A stretch of 64,000 nucleotides of DNA from Hyphococcus sp. (GCA_028289605.1 JANQON010000017.1:124001-188000), one strand, 5' to 3'; counted from the stretch's first letter, positions 51,584 through 61,423 are shown. The notes: generated from the letters alone by a model not told the origin. Numbers and translations are program-made.

Positions 51584-52369
51584 ATGACCGCGACTTTGCA
51601 AACCTCCGTCCGGAACCTTGTGGAAAACCGGGTGTTTCAGGGTGTTGTGCTGGCGTTGATCATCATCAACGCTGTTATTCTGGGCGCGGAAACCTTTCCC
51701 ATGGTGGTCGAGACGGCGGGGCCCGCCATTGATCTCGCCGACAGGATCATTCTCTACGCTTTCGTAGTCGAAATCCTGCTGCGGATTTTCGCCTGGCGCG
51801 TCGCCTATTTCCGCAACGGCTGGAACATTTTCGACTTTTTAATCGTGCTGGTGTCGCTGGTGGCGGTGACCAGCGGGCTGGCGGCGCTGCGGGCGTTCCG
51901 GGTCCTGCGCGTCTTGCGGGTGATCACCGTCATTCCGCGCATGCGGGTCGTCGTTTCGGCGCTGCTGGATTCGCTTCCGGGCATCGCATCGGTTGGCGTG
52001 GTGCTCGCGCTTATCATCTACGTGTTCGCCGTGATCGCCTCCAGTCTCTACGGCGGCGAGCATCCGGACCGCTTCGGCGACGTCTTTGCGTCCATGTACA
52101 CGTTATTCCAGGTGATGACCCTTGAAGGATGGCCTGACATCGCTGCCCAGGTGAGCGCGACGCATCCGAATTCCTGGATCTTCTTCATGGCGTTTGTCCT
52201 GCTCGCCACGTTTACGATGTTGAACCTGTTCGTTGCGATCGTAGTGCGCGTGGTGGAAGAGGATTCCGAGCCCCTCTTTTCCGACATCATCGAGAACCAG
52301 AAAGCCATCGCCGCCGACATCGCCGCCATGCGCGAGGAGATCGCAGCGTTGCGGAAAGACCGGTCCTAG
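51584..52369 (+). CDS. Voltage-gated ion channel, NavBac/CavMr-like
   Basis: 261 residues, six membrane helices and a cytosolic C-terminal coiled coil. The S4 voltage sensor AALRAFRVLRVLRVITVIPRMR has arginines every third position. The pore helix and filter read LFQVMTLEGWPDIAAQVS (filter TLEGWPD at residues 179-185). Sodium-type prokaryotic channels have TLESWxx; here Gly and Asp replace the last residues. S6 is FVLLATFTMLNLFVAIVVRVVEED. The C-terminus NQKAIAADIAAMREEIAALRKD is a probable tetramer-forming coiled coil. The channel should be tetrameric and gated by depolarisation; its ion choice is discussed in the findings. Confidence 0.9.
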   Translation: MTATLQTSVRNLVENRVFQGVVLALIIINAVILGAETFPMVVETAGPAIDLADRIILYAFVVEILLRIFAWRVAYFRNGWNIFDFLIVLVSLVAVTSGLAALRAFRVLRVLRVITVIPRMRVVVSALLDSLPGIASVGVVLALIIYVFAVIASSLYGGEHPDRFGDVFASMYTLFQVMTLEGWPDIAAQVSATHPNSWIFFMAFVLLATFTMLNLFVAIVVRVVEEDSEPLFSDIIENQKAIAADIAAMREEIAALRKDRS

Positions 52370-52387
52370 AACGCCCGGACGGGACGG

Positions 52388-53596
52388 CTAGCTGGCGAAC
52401 ATCGCCCGTTTTCGCGCGAGCGCCGTTTCTTTCAGCAGCACCCTGATCAGCGGCCGCGATGTGGCGCGCGCCGCGGCGATGCCGAGAATGACGCTGAGCG
52501 CGCCAACGGTCAGCACGGCGTCCTGCGCCATGATCGACGGCGCGTCGAACAGCGAGATCAGGAACAGGCCGGAAGCAACGCCGGGTGCGCCGCCGAACCA
52601 GGCGAGAAACATCTGGCTTTCCCGCGCCAGGCTTGTCGACGACAGGCTGGTGAGCCGCGGTCCTGCGCGCAGGATCGTGACGGCGGCGAGCGCGAACACC
52701 ACCGACAGCATGTCGGCCTGAAGCAGTTGCGGAACCAGCAAGGCGCCGCAGGCGAGATAGGCGATGGGCAAGACGTAATGGTCAACGACCCGGCGCAGGC
52801 GCACCCGCGTTGTCGACACAGCGTGGCTTTCCTCGCCCCAAATCAGGCCGGCGGCGACGGCGGCGATCACCGGATGTCCTCCCAGCGGGCCGGCTGACAG
52901 CGCCGCAATGGCTGCGGCGGCGACCGCAAGCGGCGCGCGCAGATTTTTGTTGCGCAATTGATTGCCGGCCATGCCCGCGGCGAGCCCGGAAAGGCCGCCC
53001 ACGGCGAACGCGCTGAGCGCGGAGAAACTGGTTTCAAAGAGCGGGGTTGCGGCCGGCATGCCTTCCGGCGCCACGGTGGCGGCGGCTTCCAGCATCACCG
53101 CGACCGGCAGACCGAGCGCCAGAATGGCCGCGCTTTCCAGGCGCACGGCCGCTTTGATGACCGCCGGCGCCGGCGCGTCGGCGACCGCCCGGCGGTCGAA
53201 AGCCGCGCCGTTGAGCGTCAGGGCGCCGGCGAGCAGGAACGCCGCGCCCAGCGTCAGATTGGGCGCCAGCACATAGGCGGCGAGCCCGCACAGCACCAAA
53301 AACAACGGCGCGCCGCCGATGGTGAGGCGAAACGAGGCCGGACAGATCGTGGCGAGGCGCGAGATCCGGAATTGCGCCGCCGCGGCGAACCCCAGCGCTG
53401 CAAGCAATACGTCAGCGCCCGCTGCAACCCATTCGGAGGGCGCCGCGGGGCCCCCGACCATGCGATAGCAGAGCGATGCGGCGGCGCCGCAAACAAGCAG
53501 CAGGGCCGGTGCCTTCGCGGTTCTTTCAAGGATTTTCGCCCGGTCCAGAATCAGGAGAAGAGCGGCGAGAAACGCCGCGGACGCTGCAAAAATCAT
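52388..53596 (-). CDS. CPA-type cation/proton antiporter-like membrane protein, ion-site motifs altered
   Basis: 402 residues with about 11-12 hydrophobic segments. The order of helices and the conserved glycine-rich end (MFLAWFGGAPGVASGLFLISLFDAP, where CPA1 proteins have WFGPRGLAS) place it near the CPA1/NhaP antiporters. The usual TDP and ESxxND motifs are not present: the first region reads LAGALTLNGAAFDRRAV (about 122-137) and the second VRLESAAILALGLPV (about 151-165). Sodium/proton exchange is therefore unlikely or at least different. It may be a permease-like relative. It converges on the channel gene (19 bases). Confidence 0.65.
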   Translation of the reverse strand: MIFAASAAFLAALLLILDRAKILERTAKAPALLLVCGAAASLCYRMVGGPAAPSEWVAAGADVLLAALGFAAAAQFRISRLATICPASFRLTIGGAPLFLVLCGLAAYVLAPNLTLGAAFLLAGALTLNGAAFDRRAVADAPAPAVIKAAVRLESAAILALGLPVAVMLEAAATVAPEGMPAATPLFETSFSALSAFAVGGLSGLAAGMAGNQLRNKNLRAPLAVAAAAIAALSAGPLGGHPVIAAVAAGLIWGEESHAVSTTRVRLRRVVDHYVLPIAYLACGALLVPQLLQADMLSVVFALAAVTILRAGPRLTSLSSTSLARESQMFLAWFGGAPGVASGLFLISLFDAPSIMAQDAVLTVGALSVILGIAAARATSRPLIRVLLKETALARKRAMFAS

Positions 53597-54012
53597 AAAG
53601 ATGCACCGCGTTGCGATTCGAGCCTAGTCGGGCCTTGCGAATCAGTTAAGCGGACGGTGAATTGATCCGGGGTCAAAATCAATTTTAAATTTTGGCAAAC
53701 CACGCCGTATGCGTCCTATCGGCGATCGGCGCAAAATTGATCCGCTGACGGGATTTTCGGTTGTCACGCGCGGCGTTACAAACATCACCTCATGCGCGAG
53801 GCGATTCTCCGTCCGGTTGTCTTCGTCGCTCAGGTCGATTCCCCCCTGATCATCAGAAACGTCTAAAAAACAGGCGTTTGACTCGCGTTCCTCGAAATGC
53901 GCGGAACCGGCGAAAAATAATTTGAAAAAAATTCGCGTCGCAAACCGGCGCCCTCTCCGGGCGGTGTATTCTATCGCGCGAAATAGTTTTGCGTTGGTGC
54001 AGGAGTTCATTC
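53597..54012. other. Gap of about 416 bases with no convincing gene
   Basis: This stretch is visibly richer in A and T runs than its surroundings (for example ATTTTAAATTTTGG and AAAAATAATTTGAAAAAAATTC). Minus-strand reading 53642-54010 could encode 122 residues but has no ribosome site, no motif and ends in the holin start region; I do not call it. The right end holds the AGGAG ribosome site of the holin-like gene. Confidence 0.5.
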
Positions 54013-54582
54013 ATGTCGCGGTCGTCTCGCAAGTCACGCACGAAACTGAAACGCGTCATCGCCGACGCGGCGCCGCACCTCGCCCATGCTTTGGGCGGCC
54101 CGTTGGCGGGCGCCGCCGCGGCGCATCTTTCGCGGGCGATTTTCGGCGCTCCGGACGCGGACGAGGGCGCGCTAGCCGAAGCGATGGCGCTCGCGTCGCC
54201 GGAACAGCTGGCGGCGCTGCGAAAAGCAGACCGGGAGTTCCGGCTCGCCTTGCGCGAGGCGAGTCTGGAAGAACAGCGCATCGCGGCCGGCGATCGCGCC
54301 GACGCGCGCCAGCGCCAGATCGCATTGGATGACTGGACGCCGTGCGTTTTGGGCGCGCTCATTATTGTCGGCTTTTTCACGGTGCTCGGCGCAATGGTGG
54401 CGCGCCGGCTGCCGCCCGGCGCCGAAACCGAGTTTTCGATCATGCTTGGCGCGTTGGCGACGATGACGGCGGCGGTGGTGAACTACTTTTTCGGATCATC
54501 AACCGGCTCGAAAGAGAAAACCCGTCTCATGGCGTCTCCGCAACACTTGGATGCGAGGGATGCGTCTGATGGGCGCGGTTGA
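54013..54582 (+). CDS. GTA-type 3-TM holin-like protein
   Basis: 189 residues from ATG 54013, ribosome site AGGAG seven bases before. The N-terminus is basic (SRKSRTKLKRVIADAAPHL), the first 100 residues are helical with one weakly hydrophobic stretch (LAHALGGPLAGAAAAHLSRAI), and the C-terminal part has two membrane helices, CVLGALIIVGFFTVLGAMV and MLGALATMTAAVVNYFFGSS, ended by TGSKEKTRLM. The NYFFGSSTGSKEKTRL end is the mark of the holin family named for gene transfer agent release. In GTA-producing bacteria such holins let an endolysin reach the wall. No GTA structural genes are in the window. Confidence 0.75.
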   Translation: MSRSSRKSRTKLKRVIADAAPHLAHALGGPLAGAAAAHLSRAIFGAPDADEGALAEAMALASPEQLAALRKADREFRLALREASLEEQRIAAGDRADARQRQIALDDWTPCVLGALIIVGFFTVLGAMVARRLPPGAETEFSIMLGALATMTAAVVNYFFGSSTGSKEKTRLMASPQHLDARDASDGRG

Positions 54583-54636
54583 TCTTCGCGGCCGCTGCGG
54601 CATGGTCGGGACCGTGGTGCGGACGAGTAAGGCGCA

Positions 54637-55743
54637 ATGACGACGCGTTATGACATTGCCATCATCGGCGGCGGCGTGATTGGGTTAAGCCTCGCGCGCC
54701 GGTTGGCGCTTGAGGGCGCGTCGCTCGTCGTCGTCGATCCGGCGTCAGCGCCGAAGGCCACGACAGCGGCGGCCGGCATGTTGGCGCCGTCGTTTGAATC
54801 CATTCACGGCGGCGCGCTTTACGACTTCAGCGCTGAAAGCATGCGACGATGGCCGTCCTTCGCGCAGTCAGTTGAATCAGAGAGCGGCGACGAGATTGAT
54901 TATCGCGACGACGGCATTCTCGGCGTCGCGCTGCGTGACGACGACGCCGCCGCCCTCAGCGTGCAGCATGATCAGTTAAAAACACGCGGCGCCGACGTTG
55001 CGATGCTCTCCGGGGCGGACGCGCGCGCGCTCGAACCGGCGTTGTCCGAAAAGGTTGTCGCCGCCATGGCTGCGCCGACCAATGCGCAGGTTGATCCGAA
55101 ACCGCTTCAAGGGGCGCTTAGACGCTCAGTCAGCCTCCACGGCGGCGACCTGATTGACGCCCTGGCGACGGCGCTCGAGCGCGATGGCGCGGCGTGGCGG
55201 CTGTCGACCGCTTTCAGCGAACCGCTGCGCGCCGACGCGGTCGTTATCGCCAGCGGCGCCGGCCCGCGCTGGCCGTTCGACCATATTGCCCGTCCGCCGA
55301 TCTTTCCGGTCAAAGGCGAGGCGTTCGCCATTGAGACCGGCGACGGCGCGCCGGTGCGGCGCGTGGTGCGCGGGCCCGGCGCCTATATCTGTCCGAAAGC
55401 CGGCGGGCGCATTGTTATCGGCGCCACGGAAGCGCCGAACTGCGACGACCTCATCGTATCGCCCGCCGCCGTCGCCGACCTGCGGCGCGCCGCTGTCGCC
55501 GTCGCCCCGGCGCTCGCCGACTACGGCCACGACGAAGGCTGGGCCGGGCTGCGGCCGGCGACCCCGGACGGGGCGCCGATCCTAGGGTCTGTTCCCGGCG
55601 CGCCAGGGGCCTGGTTCGCCCTCGGCCATTATCGCAACGGCGTTCTTCTGGCGCCGGCGAGCGCTGACGCGCTGGCCGCGGCGATCCTTGGCCGGCAGGG
55701 CGAAATCGATCTGTCGCCCTTTGGCGCGGACCGGTTTGGTTAG
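54637..55743 (+). CDS. thiO: Glycine oxidase ThiO-like FAD oxidoreductase
   Basis: 368 residues of the DAO family; in thiamine synthesis ThiO makes the imine of glycine for thiazole formation. FAD-binding motif IAIIGGGVIGLSLARRLALEGASLVVVD, ATTAAAGMLAPSFES, and the C-terminal GWAGLRPATPDGAPILG and FALGHYRNGVLLAPASADALA are typical of ThiO. No other thiamine gene and no TPP leader are near, so an amino-acid oxidase of related type remains possible. Start ATG 54637 is 54 bases after the holin-like gene. Confidence 0.82.
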   Translation: MTTRYDIAIIGGGVIGLSLARRLALEGASLVVVDPASAPKATTAAAGMLAPSFESIHGGALYDFSAESMRRWPSFAQSVESESGDEIDYRDDGILGVALRDDDAAALSVQHDQLKTRGADVAMLSGADARALEPALSEKVVAAMAAPTNAQVDPKPLQGALRRSVSLHGGDLIDALATALERDGAAWRLSTAFSEPLRADAVVIASGAGPRWPFDHIARPPIFPVKGEAFAIETGDGAPVRRVVRGPGAYICPKAGGRIVIGATEAPNCDDLIVSPAAVADLRRAAVAVAPALADYGHDEGWAGLRPATPDGAPILGSVPGAPGAWFALGHYRNGVLLAPASADALAAAILGRQGEIDLSPFGADRFG

Positions 55744-55792
55744 CGAATTCTTGACGGGTCCGGAGTCACAATCAGCGATGGAGGAAGCGATT

Positions 55793-56611
55793 ATGCCCGC
55801 CGACATCAATGCATCATCGATCGCCGCAAAGGGTCCAGCGCTCGCTGCTGCGGCCATCAAGCGCGCCAGCGCGACGACGGGCGCGCAGTTCGACTATCTG
55901 ATGAAGACGGCGATGCGGGAATCAAGCCTCAACGCCGACGCCAGGGCCGCGACCTCAAGCGCGGCGGGATTGTTTCAGTTCATCGAACAGACCTGGTTGG
56001 GCGTCGTAAAATCCTATGGCGCAAAACACGGTCTGGAAGACGCGGCCGCCGATATCGTGAGAGGCGAGAACGGAACATTCGTCGTCGCCGGCGACGCACG
56101 GCGTGAGGAAATTCTCAACCTGCGCTTCGATCCGGACGCATCGGCGGCGCTCGCCGGGGAGCTCGCCGCGGAAAACGGGCGCTATCTGGTGGAGCGTCTT
56201 GGACGTGCGGCGAACGCAACGGATCTTTATCTGGCGCACTTTTTAGGCGCCGGCGGAGCGGCGGCCCTGCTAGCCGCGCCCGCGGATGCGCGCGCTGCAG
56301 AGATTTCGCCTGCGGCGGCGAACGCCAACAGGAACGTTTTCTACGACGGCGCCCGCGCTCGGACCGTGGGCGAGGTTATTGCCTCTGTCCGGGCGTCGAT
56401 GGGCGACCCCGACGCGGCCGAACCGATAACGCAGGCGCCGAGCGCGACGCCGCCGGCTGCAACGCCGGCGCAACGCGCTGTTCCAGTTTCAGGGGAGTAC
56501 GGACAGTCGTCCGCCGCGCCGTCGCGCTTGTCGCTGATGGCTATCCATGTGCTGCAGGCGCTCGATCCGACCCGGTTGATGTCGCGGTCGAACGACGACG
56601 GCGCGCGTTAG
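55793..56611 (+). CDS. Lytic transglycosylase (SLT)-like protein
   Basis: 272 residues from ATG 55793, chosen because GGAGG lies eight bases before it. There is no clear signal peptide. The region FDYLMKTAMRESSLNADARAATSSAAGLFQFIEQTWLGVV (about 37-80) has the SLT pattern with catalytic-type Glu in MRESSLN and the GLFQFIEQTW continuation. The following helical part carries NRNVFYDGARARTVGEVIASVRASM, an end seen in flagellar- or phage-type transglycosylases. With the holin-like gene on the same strand it could form a lysis pair, but thiO lies between. Stop overlaps the pentapeptide gene. Confidence 0.7.
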   Translation: MPADINASSIAAKGPALAAAAIKRASATTGAQFDYLMKTAMRESSLNADARAATSSAAGLFQFIEQTWLGVVKSYGAKHGLEDAAADIVRGENGTFVVAGDARREEILNLRFDPDASAALAGELAAENGRYLVERLGRAANATDLYLAHFLGAGGAAALLAAPADARAAEISPAAANANRNVFYDGARARTVGEVIASVRASMGDPDAAEPITQAPSATPPAATPAQRAVPVSGEYGQSSAAPSRLSLMAIHVLQALDPTRLMSRSNDDGAR

Positions 56612-57450
56612 CACCGCGGCGCAGCGAGGCCTTCGGGCAGTTTTGTATCGCCGTCAGCGCAGGCAACCGATAGTTGCTCCGCTGTCAGATTAATGGCGCC
56701 GGAAAGGTCTGCGCCGTGGAGCCTGGCGCCGGTGAAGTCGGCGAGCTTCAGGTCCGCGGCCTCAAAGGAGGCGCCCTTCAGATTGGCGCGGGCGAGGCGC
56801 ACGCCGGTCAGATCGGCGCCGGTGAAGGTCGTCTTGGAAAGATCGGCGCCGGTGAAGATCGCCCCGGCGCCGTAAGCCTTGCGGAAGTCGCCGCCGACGA
56901 GATCCGCGCCCGAGAAGGAAGCAAAGGAGACATCCGCATCGACAAATTTCGCGTTACGAAAGACGCCAGCCCGCGCGACTGCTTCTCTCAACTCAGCGCC
57001 GCTGAAATCGGCCCCGGCGAGCGCGGTGGCGTTGAGGTTGGCGTTCGCCATGCGCGCCTTTGCAAAATTGGCGTCGTCGCCGTTTGCGCCCTCAAGGTTC
57101 ACGCCGTCCAGGAGCGCGCCGTCAAACGCGGCGCCGGCTACAAGCGATCCAGCGAAATTCGTGTTCGGCATGTCTTTGTTGGAGAACACCGCCTTCGAAT
57201 GGTCGGCGAGCATGTGGAGGTCGTCCACCTCGGGCTCCGGCTTTTTCGCCGTCAGGGTCGGCAGCTTTACGCTGCCCAGCGCGTCGGACAGCTCGGGCGT
57301 AATCTCTTCGACCTTGGCGAGCGGTTTGGTGATTTCCTTGCCGATGTCGGCGACCGGATTCGTGGTCGTGTTCGAACCCGGCATGATCGTCGCGACAGTT
57401 GCGAAGATAAGCATCATGAAGACGATGATGAGGATAATAAATTTCAGCAT
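56608..57450 (-). CDS. Pentapeptide-repeat protein with N-terminal membrane anchor
   Basis: 280 residues. A hydrophobic N-terminal helix (about 3-22) is followed by a linker and about 30 tandem pentapeptides of the A(D/N)LxX type (about 95-250: GADLVGGDF, GADLSKTTF, GADLTGVRL, RANLKGASF, AADLKLADF), which fold as a right-handed beta helix. Function is unknown; anchored pentapeptide proteins are widespread. The C-terminal CADGDTKLPEGLAAPRC contains a Cys pair (same as in relatives whose end reads C..G..LPEGL). Confidence 0.85.
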   Translation of the reverse strand: MLKFIILIIVFMMLIFATVATIMPGSNTTTNPVADIGKEITKPLAKVEEITPELSDALGSVKLPTLTAKKPEPEVDDLHMLADHSKAVFSNKDMPNTNFAGSLVAGAAFDGALLDGVNLEGANGDDANFAKARMANANLNATALAGADFSGAELREAVARAGVFRNAKFVDADVSFASFSGADLVGGDFRKAYGAGAIFTGADLSKTTFTGADLTGVRLARANLKGASFEAADLKLADFTGARLHGADLSGAINLTAEQLSVACADGDTKLPEGLAAPRC

Positions 57451-57545
57451 GCCGGCCGTAATCCATGGACTCTACCAAGGCGTAATGTTGGCCTCGTCCC
57501 GTCAACATTCGATTAAGGTTGTTGCGAGAATTGTGCTGCAAACGC

Positions 57546-60500
57546 TTACGAACAGCCGGTCGACGCGCCGCAGCTTTCACATTTGAGACAGGCGCCGTTG
57601 CGCACCAGTGTAAACTGTCCGCATTCGGGACAGGCGTCGCCCTCATACCCTTTAATGCGGGCCTCGTCTCTTGCGCCGCCGGGATTGGCGAGCACGCCGC
57701 GGGGCGCTTTTTGGTTCACCGCATCGGCGAGCTTTGCGATCTGCGCCTCGATCTCCGGCGGACTCTCGGCGCGGGAGGGCGCGACGGCTTCGGCTTCTAC
57801 CGGCTCGGTTCCCTCGGTTTCGGCTTCGTCTGTTTTCGACGGGCCGCGCAGCCGATCAAAATCGCCGCCGCGCAGAATGACGAGGTTGTCCGAAACCGTC
57901 GATCGGCTGAAGCCTTTGGAGATGAGTTTCGCCGCCTCTTCCTGGGTCTTTTCTTCATTGACCCCGCGGCCGATGGCGTCCACGGACGACTCGTTGGGAT
58001 CGACATGGGCGAGGTCGCCGCGGCCGAGATAGGAAATCGCCAGTTCCCGGAAAATATAATCCAGGATCGAGGTCGCATGTTTGATCTGGTCGTTGCCTTT
58101 GACAGGACCCGACGGATCGAACCGGGTGAACACATAGGCGTCGACATATTCGTCGAGCGGCACGCCGTATTGAAGCCCGAGCGACACGGCGATGGCAAAG
58201 TTGTTCATCAGGGAGCGGAACGCCGCACCCTCTTTGTGCATATCGATAAAAACTTCGCCAAGCTCGCCGTCATCGAACTCGCCTGTGTGCAGATAGACTT
58301 TGTGGCCGCCAACGATCGCTTTCTGGATATAGCCCTTGCGGCGGTCGGGAAGGCGGCGCCGGCCGGGCGTGCGTTCGATGATGCGCTCAACAATGCGCTC
58401 GGCGACGATTTTCGACTTTTCCGTCTGCGGCGCATCGGCGACCGAATCGGCGAAGTCCGTTTCGTCGTCGGCGGAAGACAGCAGCGCCGTGGAAAGAGGT
58501 TGCGAAAGTTTGGAGCCGTCGCGGTAAAGCGCGATCGATTTGAGCCCCAGACGCCAGCCGAGCATGTAGGTCCGTGCGCAATCGGCGACGGAAGCGCGCG
58601 CCGGAAGATTGACGGTTTTCGATATCGCGCCGGAAATGAAGGGCTGCGCCGCCGCCATCATGGTGAGATGCGCTTCAACGGACAGCGCGCGCTCGCCGAT
58701 CCGGCCGCATCGGTTGGCGCAATCAAAGACCGAATAGTGTTCCTGCTTCAGATGGGGCGCGCCCTCTACGGTCATAGCGCCGCAACAGAACAGATTGGCT
58801 TGGTGAATGTCTTCGTCGGAAAAACCGATATCGCGCAGGATTTCATACCCCGTCGCCGTCAGCATCGTGGCGGGCAAGCCGAGGACGTTGGAGACAAAAT
58901 CTGCGCCCAGGGCCTCGGGCGTGAAGGCGTATGTCAGATCAAATGCGGTTTTCAGGCGTTCTTCCAGCGCCTTGATGTGTCGGTCCTCGAAACCTTCGTT
59001 GCGCAGCTCTTCCAGATTGATCCCCGGCGCATCTTCCAACGTGCCGCGGCCCAGCGCATAAGCCTCGATGTCGGCAATCTCGTTCTTCTTGTACCCAAGC
59101 GCGGCGAGTGCGGCGGGTACGGATCGATTGATGATCTTGAGGTTGCCGCCGCCGGCGAGTTTTTTGAATTTGACAAGCGCAAAGTCCGGTTCGATGCCCG
59201 TCGTGTCGCAGTCCATGACGAGGCCGATCGTGCCGGTCGGGGCGATTACCGACACTTGCGCATTGCGAAAGCCGTTGATGGCGCCGAGCTCGTAGGCCTC
59301 GTTCCAAACTGTCTTTGCCCGCTCGGCGAGCGTCGGCCATGGGCACGCTGCGTCCGTGAACTGCGCCGGATCGGCGGAGAGCCCCTCAAACGCGCCGCCG
59401 GCGGCGACGCCTACGGCGGCGCGGCGGTGGTTGCGGATCACGCGCAACATCGCGTCGCGGTTCTCTGCGAATCTTGCAAAAGGACCCGCCTTACCGGCGA
59501 TTTCGGCGCTGGCGCGATACGCTGCGCCGGTCATGAGCGCGGTCACGCCGCCTGCAACCGCGCGCCCGGCGTCGCTGTCATAGGGCAGCCCTGCGCGCAT
59601 CAGCAAACCGCCGAGATTGGCGTAGCCGAGGCCGAGCGTCCGGTAGTCAAACGATTTGCGGGCGATTTCCGCAGACGGGTATTGCGCCATCGTCACGGAG
59701 ATTTCCAGGGTCAGCGTCCACAACCGGCAGGCATGCTCAAACCCGTCGACGTCGAAACCGTCCTCGGTCTGAAACTTGACAAGATTGAGCGAAGCGAGAT
59801 TGCACGCCGTATCGTCGAGAAACATATATTCCGAGCACGGATTGGAAGCGCGGATCTCGCCGTCTTCCGGGCAGGTGTGCCACGCGTTGATCGTGTCGTG
59901 ATACTGAACGCCGGGGTCGGCGCACGCCCAGGCGGTAGCGCAGATATTCTCCCACAACACTCGCGCGCGCACTTCCTTGACCGTTTCGCCGGAAACGCGG
60001 CCCTTGAGGGGCCAATCGTCATTGTCGGCCACGGCCTGCAGGAAAGCGTCATTCACCCGCACGGAGTTGTTCGCGTTTTGACCGGACACGGTGCGGTAGC
60101 CTTCCGAATCCCAATCGAGATCGTAGGTGTCCACCTCGATGGTGCGAAAGCCTTCGCGGGCGTAGTCGATCACTCTGCGGATGGAACTGTCGGGTATGAA
60201 CGCCGCCTTCGCCGCGGTGATTGCCGCTTTGAGCGCGCTGTTGTTTTTCGGATCGAGGCGGGTTTCGTCATCGTCGCTCGACCAGCACGCGTCCAGGATC
60301 AGCGGCAGATGCTGCGCCATGGCGCGGCTGCCCGCGACAAGGGCGGCGACTTTTTCTTCCTCGCGCGCCTTCCAACTGACGAATTCTTCAATTTCCGGGT
60401 GGTCGGCGTCGACGATAACCATTTTCGCCGCGCGCCGCGTCGTGCCGCCGGATTTCACCGCGCCCGCCGCGGCGTCGCCGACTTTCAGAAAGCTCATCAG

Positions 60501-61259
60501 CCCGGAGCTTTTGCCGCCGCTGGAGAGCGGCTCGCCGCCGCCGCGGATATTGGAAAAGTTGGTGCCGGTGCCGGAACCGTATTTGAACAGCAACGCTTCG
60601 CGGCGCCACAAATCCATAACCCCGTTTTCGCCGGCGAGATTGTCGTCTACCGACTGGATAAAACAGGCGTGCGGTTGGGGACGCTCATAAGCGCTTTCCG
60701 ACGCACACAACTGGCCGGTCGCATGATCGACGAAATAGTGACCCTGATCGGCGCCGTCGATGCCATAGGCCCAGTGAAGGCCGGTGTTGAACCATTGCGG
60801 GGAATTCGGCGCGCCGATCTGGGCGGCGAGCATGGCGCGCAGTTCGTCAAGATAGACTTCCGCTTCTTTCTCGTTTTCGAAGTATCCCGCCTTCCAGCCC
60901 CAATAGGCCCATGCGCCGGCCATGCGGTCGAACACCTGTTTCGCCGATTTTTCCTGGCCGAAGCGCTGGTCCGGCGGCAATTTCGCCAACGCCGCTACGT
61001 TGGGCATGGAGCGCTGCAGGAATTTGGGAACGCCTTTTTCCGCGACTTTGCGGGTTTGCGCCGGCACGCCGGCTTTGCGGATGTACTTCTGGGCGAGGAT
61101 ATCGACCGCGGTCTGGCTCCACGCCTTGGGCACTTCGATGTCGCGGGCCTCGAAGATAATCTCGCCGGAAAACGAGCGAATCTCCGAATCAGCGCGCCGG
61201 AACGGGATCGCGCCATAGGGCGCGCTCCAATCCTTGGAAAAGCGGCGTTCAAAATGCAT
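57546..61259 (-). CDS. nrdJ: Vitamin B12-dependent (class II) ribonucleotide reductase
   Basis: Makes deoxyribonucleotides using adenosylcobalamin instead of oxygen. 1237 residues. Conserved parts: [46 protein letters not shown] ([13 protein letters not shown] with the active-site Cys/Glu), [29 protein letters not shown], and the [15 protein letters not shown] region. The C-terminus carries the zinc-ribbon-like [22 protein letters not shown] plus ASTGCS that shuttles electrons. ATG 61259 is 23 bases from a NrdR-box-like palindrome. A very long antisense reading frame is a shadow. NrdJ allows growth with low oxygen provided B12 is available. Confidence 0.97.
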   Translation of the reverse strand: MHFERRFSKDWSAPYGAIPFRRADSEIRSFSGEIIFEARDIEVPKAWSQTAVDILAQKYIRKAGVPAQTRKVAEKGVPKFLQRSMPNVAALAKLPPDQRFGQEKSAKQVFDRMAGAWAYWGWKAGYFENEKEAEVYLDELRAMLAAQIGAPNSPQWFNTGLHWAYGIDGADQGHYFVDHATGQLCASESAYERPQPHACFIQSVDDNLAGENGVMDLWRREALLFKYGSGTGTNFSNIRGGGEPLSSGGKSSGLMSFLKVGDAAAGAVKSGGTTRRAAKMVIVDADHPEIEEFVSWKAREEEKVAALVAGSRAMAQHLPLILDACWSSDDDETRLDPKNNSALKAAITAAKAAFIPDSSIRRVIDYAREGFRTIEVDTYDLDWDSEGYRTVSGQNANNSVRVNDAFLQAVADNDDWPLKGRVSGETVKEVRARVLWENICATAWACADPGVQYHDTINAWHTCPEDGEIRASNPCSEYMFLDDTACNLASLNLVKFQTEDGFDVDGFEHACRLWTLTLEISVTMAQYPSAEIARKSFDYRTLGLGYANLGGLLMRAGLPYDSDAGRAVAGGVTALMTGAAYRASAEIAGKAGPFARFAENRDAMLRVIRNHRRAAVGVAAGGAFEGLSADPAQFTDAACPWPTLAERAKTVWNEAYELGAINGFRNAQVSVIAPTGTIGLVMDCDTTGIEPDFALVKFKKLAGGGNLKIINRSVPAALAALGYKKNEIADIEAYALGRGTLEDAPGINLEELRNEGFEDRHIKALEERLKTAFDLTYAFTPEALGADFVSNVLGLPATMLTATGYEILRDIGFSDEDIHQANLFCCGAMTVEGAPHLKQEHYSVFDCANRCGRIGERALSVEAHLTMMAAAQPFISGAISKTVNLPARASVADCARTYMLGWRLGLKSIALYRDGSKLSQPLSTALLSSADDETDFADSVADAPQTEKSKIVAERIVERIIERTPGRRRLPDRRKGYIQKAIVGGHKVYLHTGEFDDGELGEVFIDMHKEGAAFRSLMNNFAIAVSLGLQYGVPLDEYVDAYVFTRFDPSGPVKGNDQIKHATSILDYIFRELAISYLGRGDLAHVDPNESSVDAIGRGVNEEKTQEEAAKLISKGFSRSTVSDNLVILRGGDFDRLRGPSKTDEAETEGTEPVEAEAVAPSRAESPPEIEAQIAKLADAVNQKAPRGVLANPGGARDEARIKGYEGDACPECGQFTLVRNGACLKCESCGASTGCS

Positions 61260-61281
61260 GTCGGGGCGCCTGATTCGCTAG

Positions 61282-61297
61282 GCGCTATATATAGTGG
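61282..61297. promoter_or_regulatory. NrdR-box-like palindrome upstream of nrdJ
   Basis: GCGCTATATATAGTGG contains the perfect palindrome CTATATATAG (61285-61294), which agrees with the core of the NrdR operator. It lies 23 bases before the nrdJ start and its TATATA can also serve as the -10 element, so NrdR binding would block transcription. A second box at about 31 bases is not seen. Confidence 0.7.
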
Positions 61298-61423
61298 CGG
61301 GGCGCTTCCGTCTCCACCCGTTTTCATGGATTATGGCCGGGATATTGCCCCGTTTCCCGGCGGGCGCCATATTCGCGCCGCCTGCGGGCGGTTTACTGGT
61401 TTGAAACAGGGTCTGGAGCCTTC

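Noticed and set aside
53642..54010. Minus-strand reading frame of 122 codons before the holin-like gene
   Set aside because: No ribosome site, no recognisable domain, and it overlaps the upstream region of the holin gene.
54583..54636. TPP riboswitch before thiO
   Set aside because: The gap is only 54 bases and contains no CTGAGA-type thi-box.
61260..61423. Cobalamin riboswitch before nrdJ
   Set aside because: The gap before nrdJ is short and shows no B12-box pattern; an NrdR-like palindrome is seen instead.
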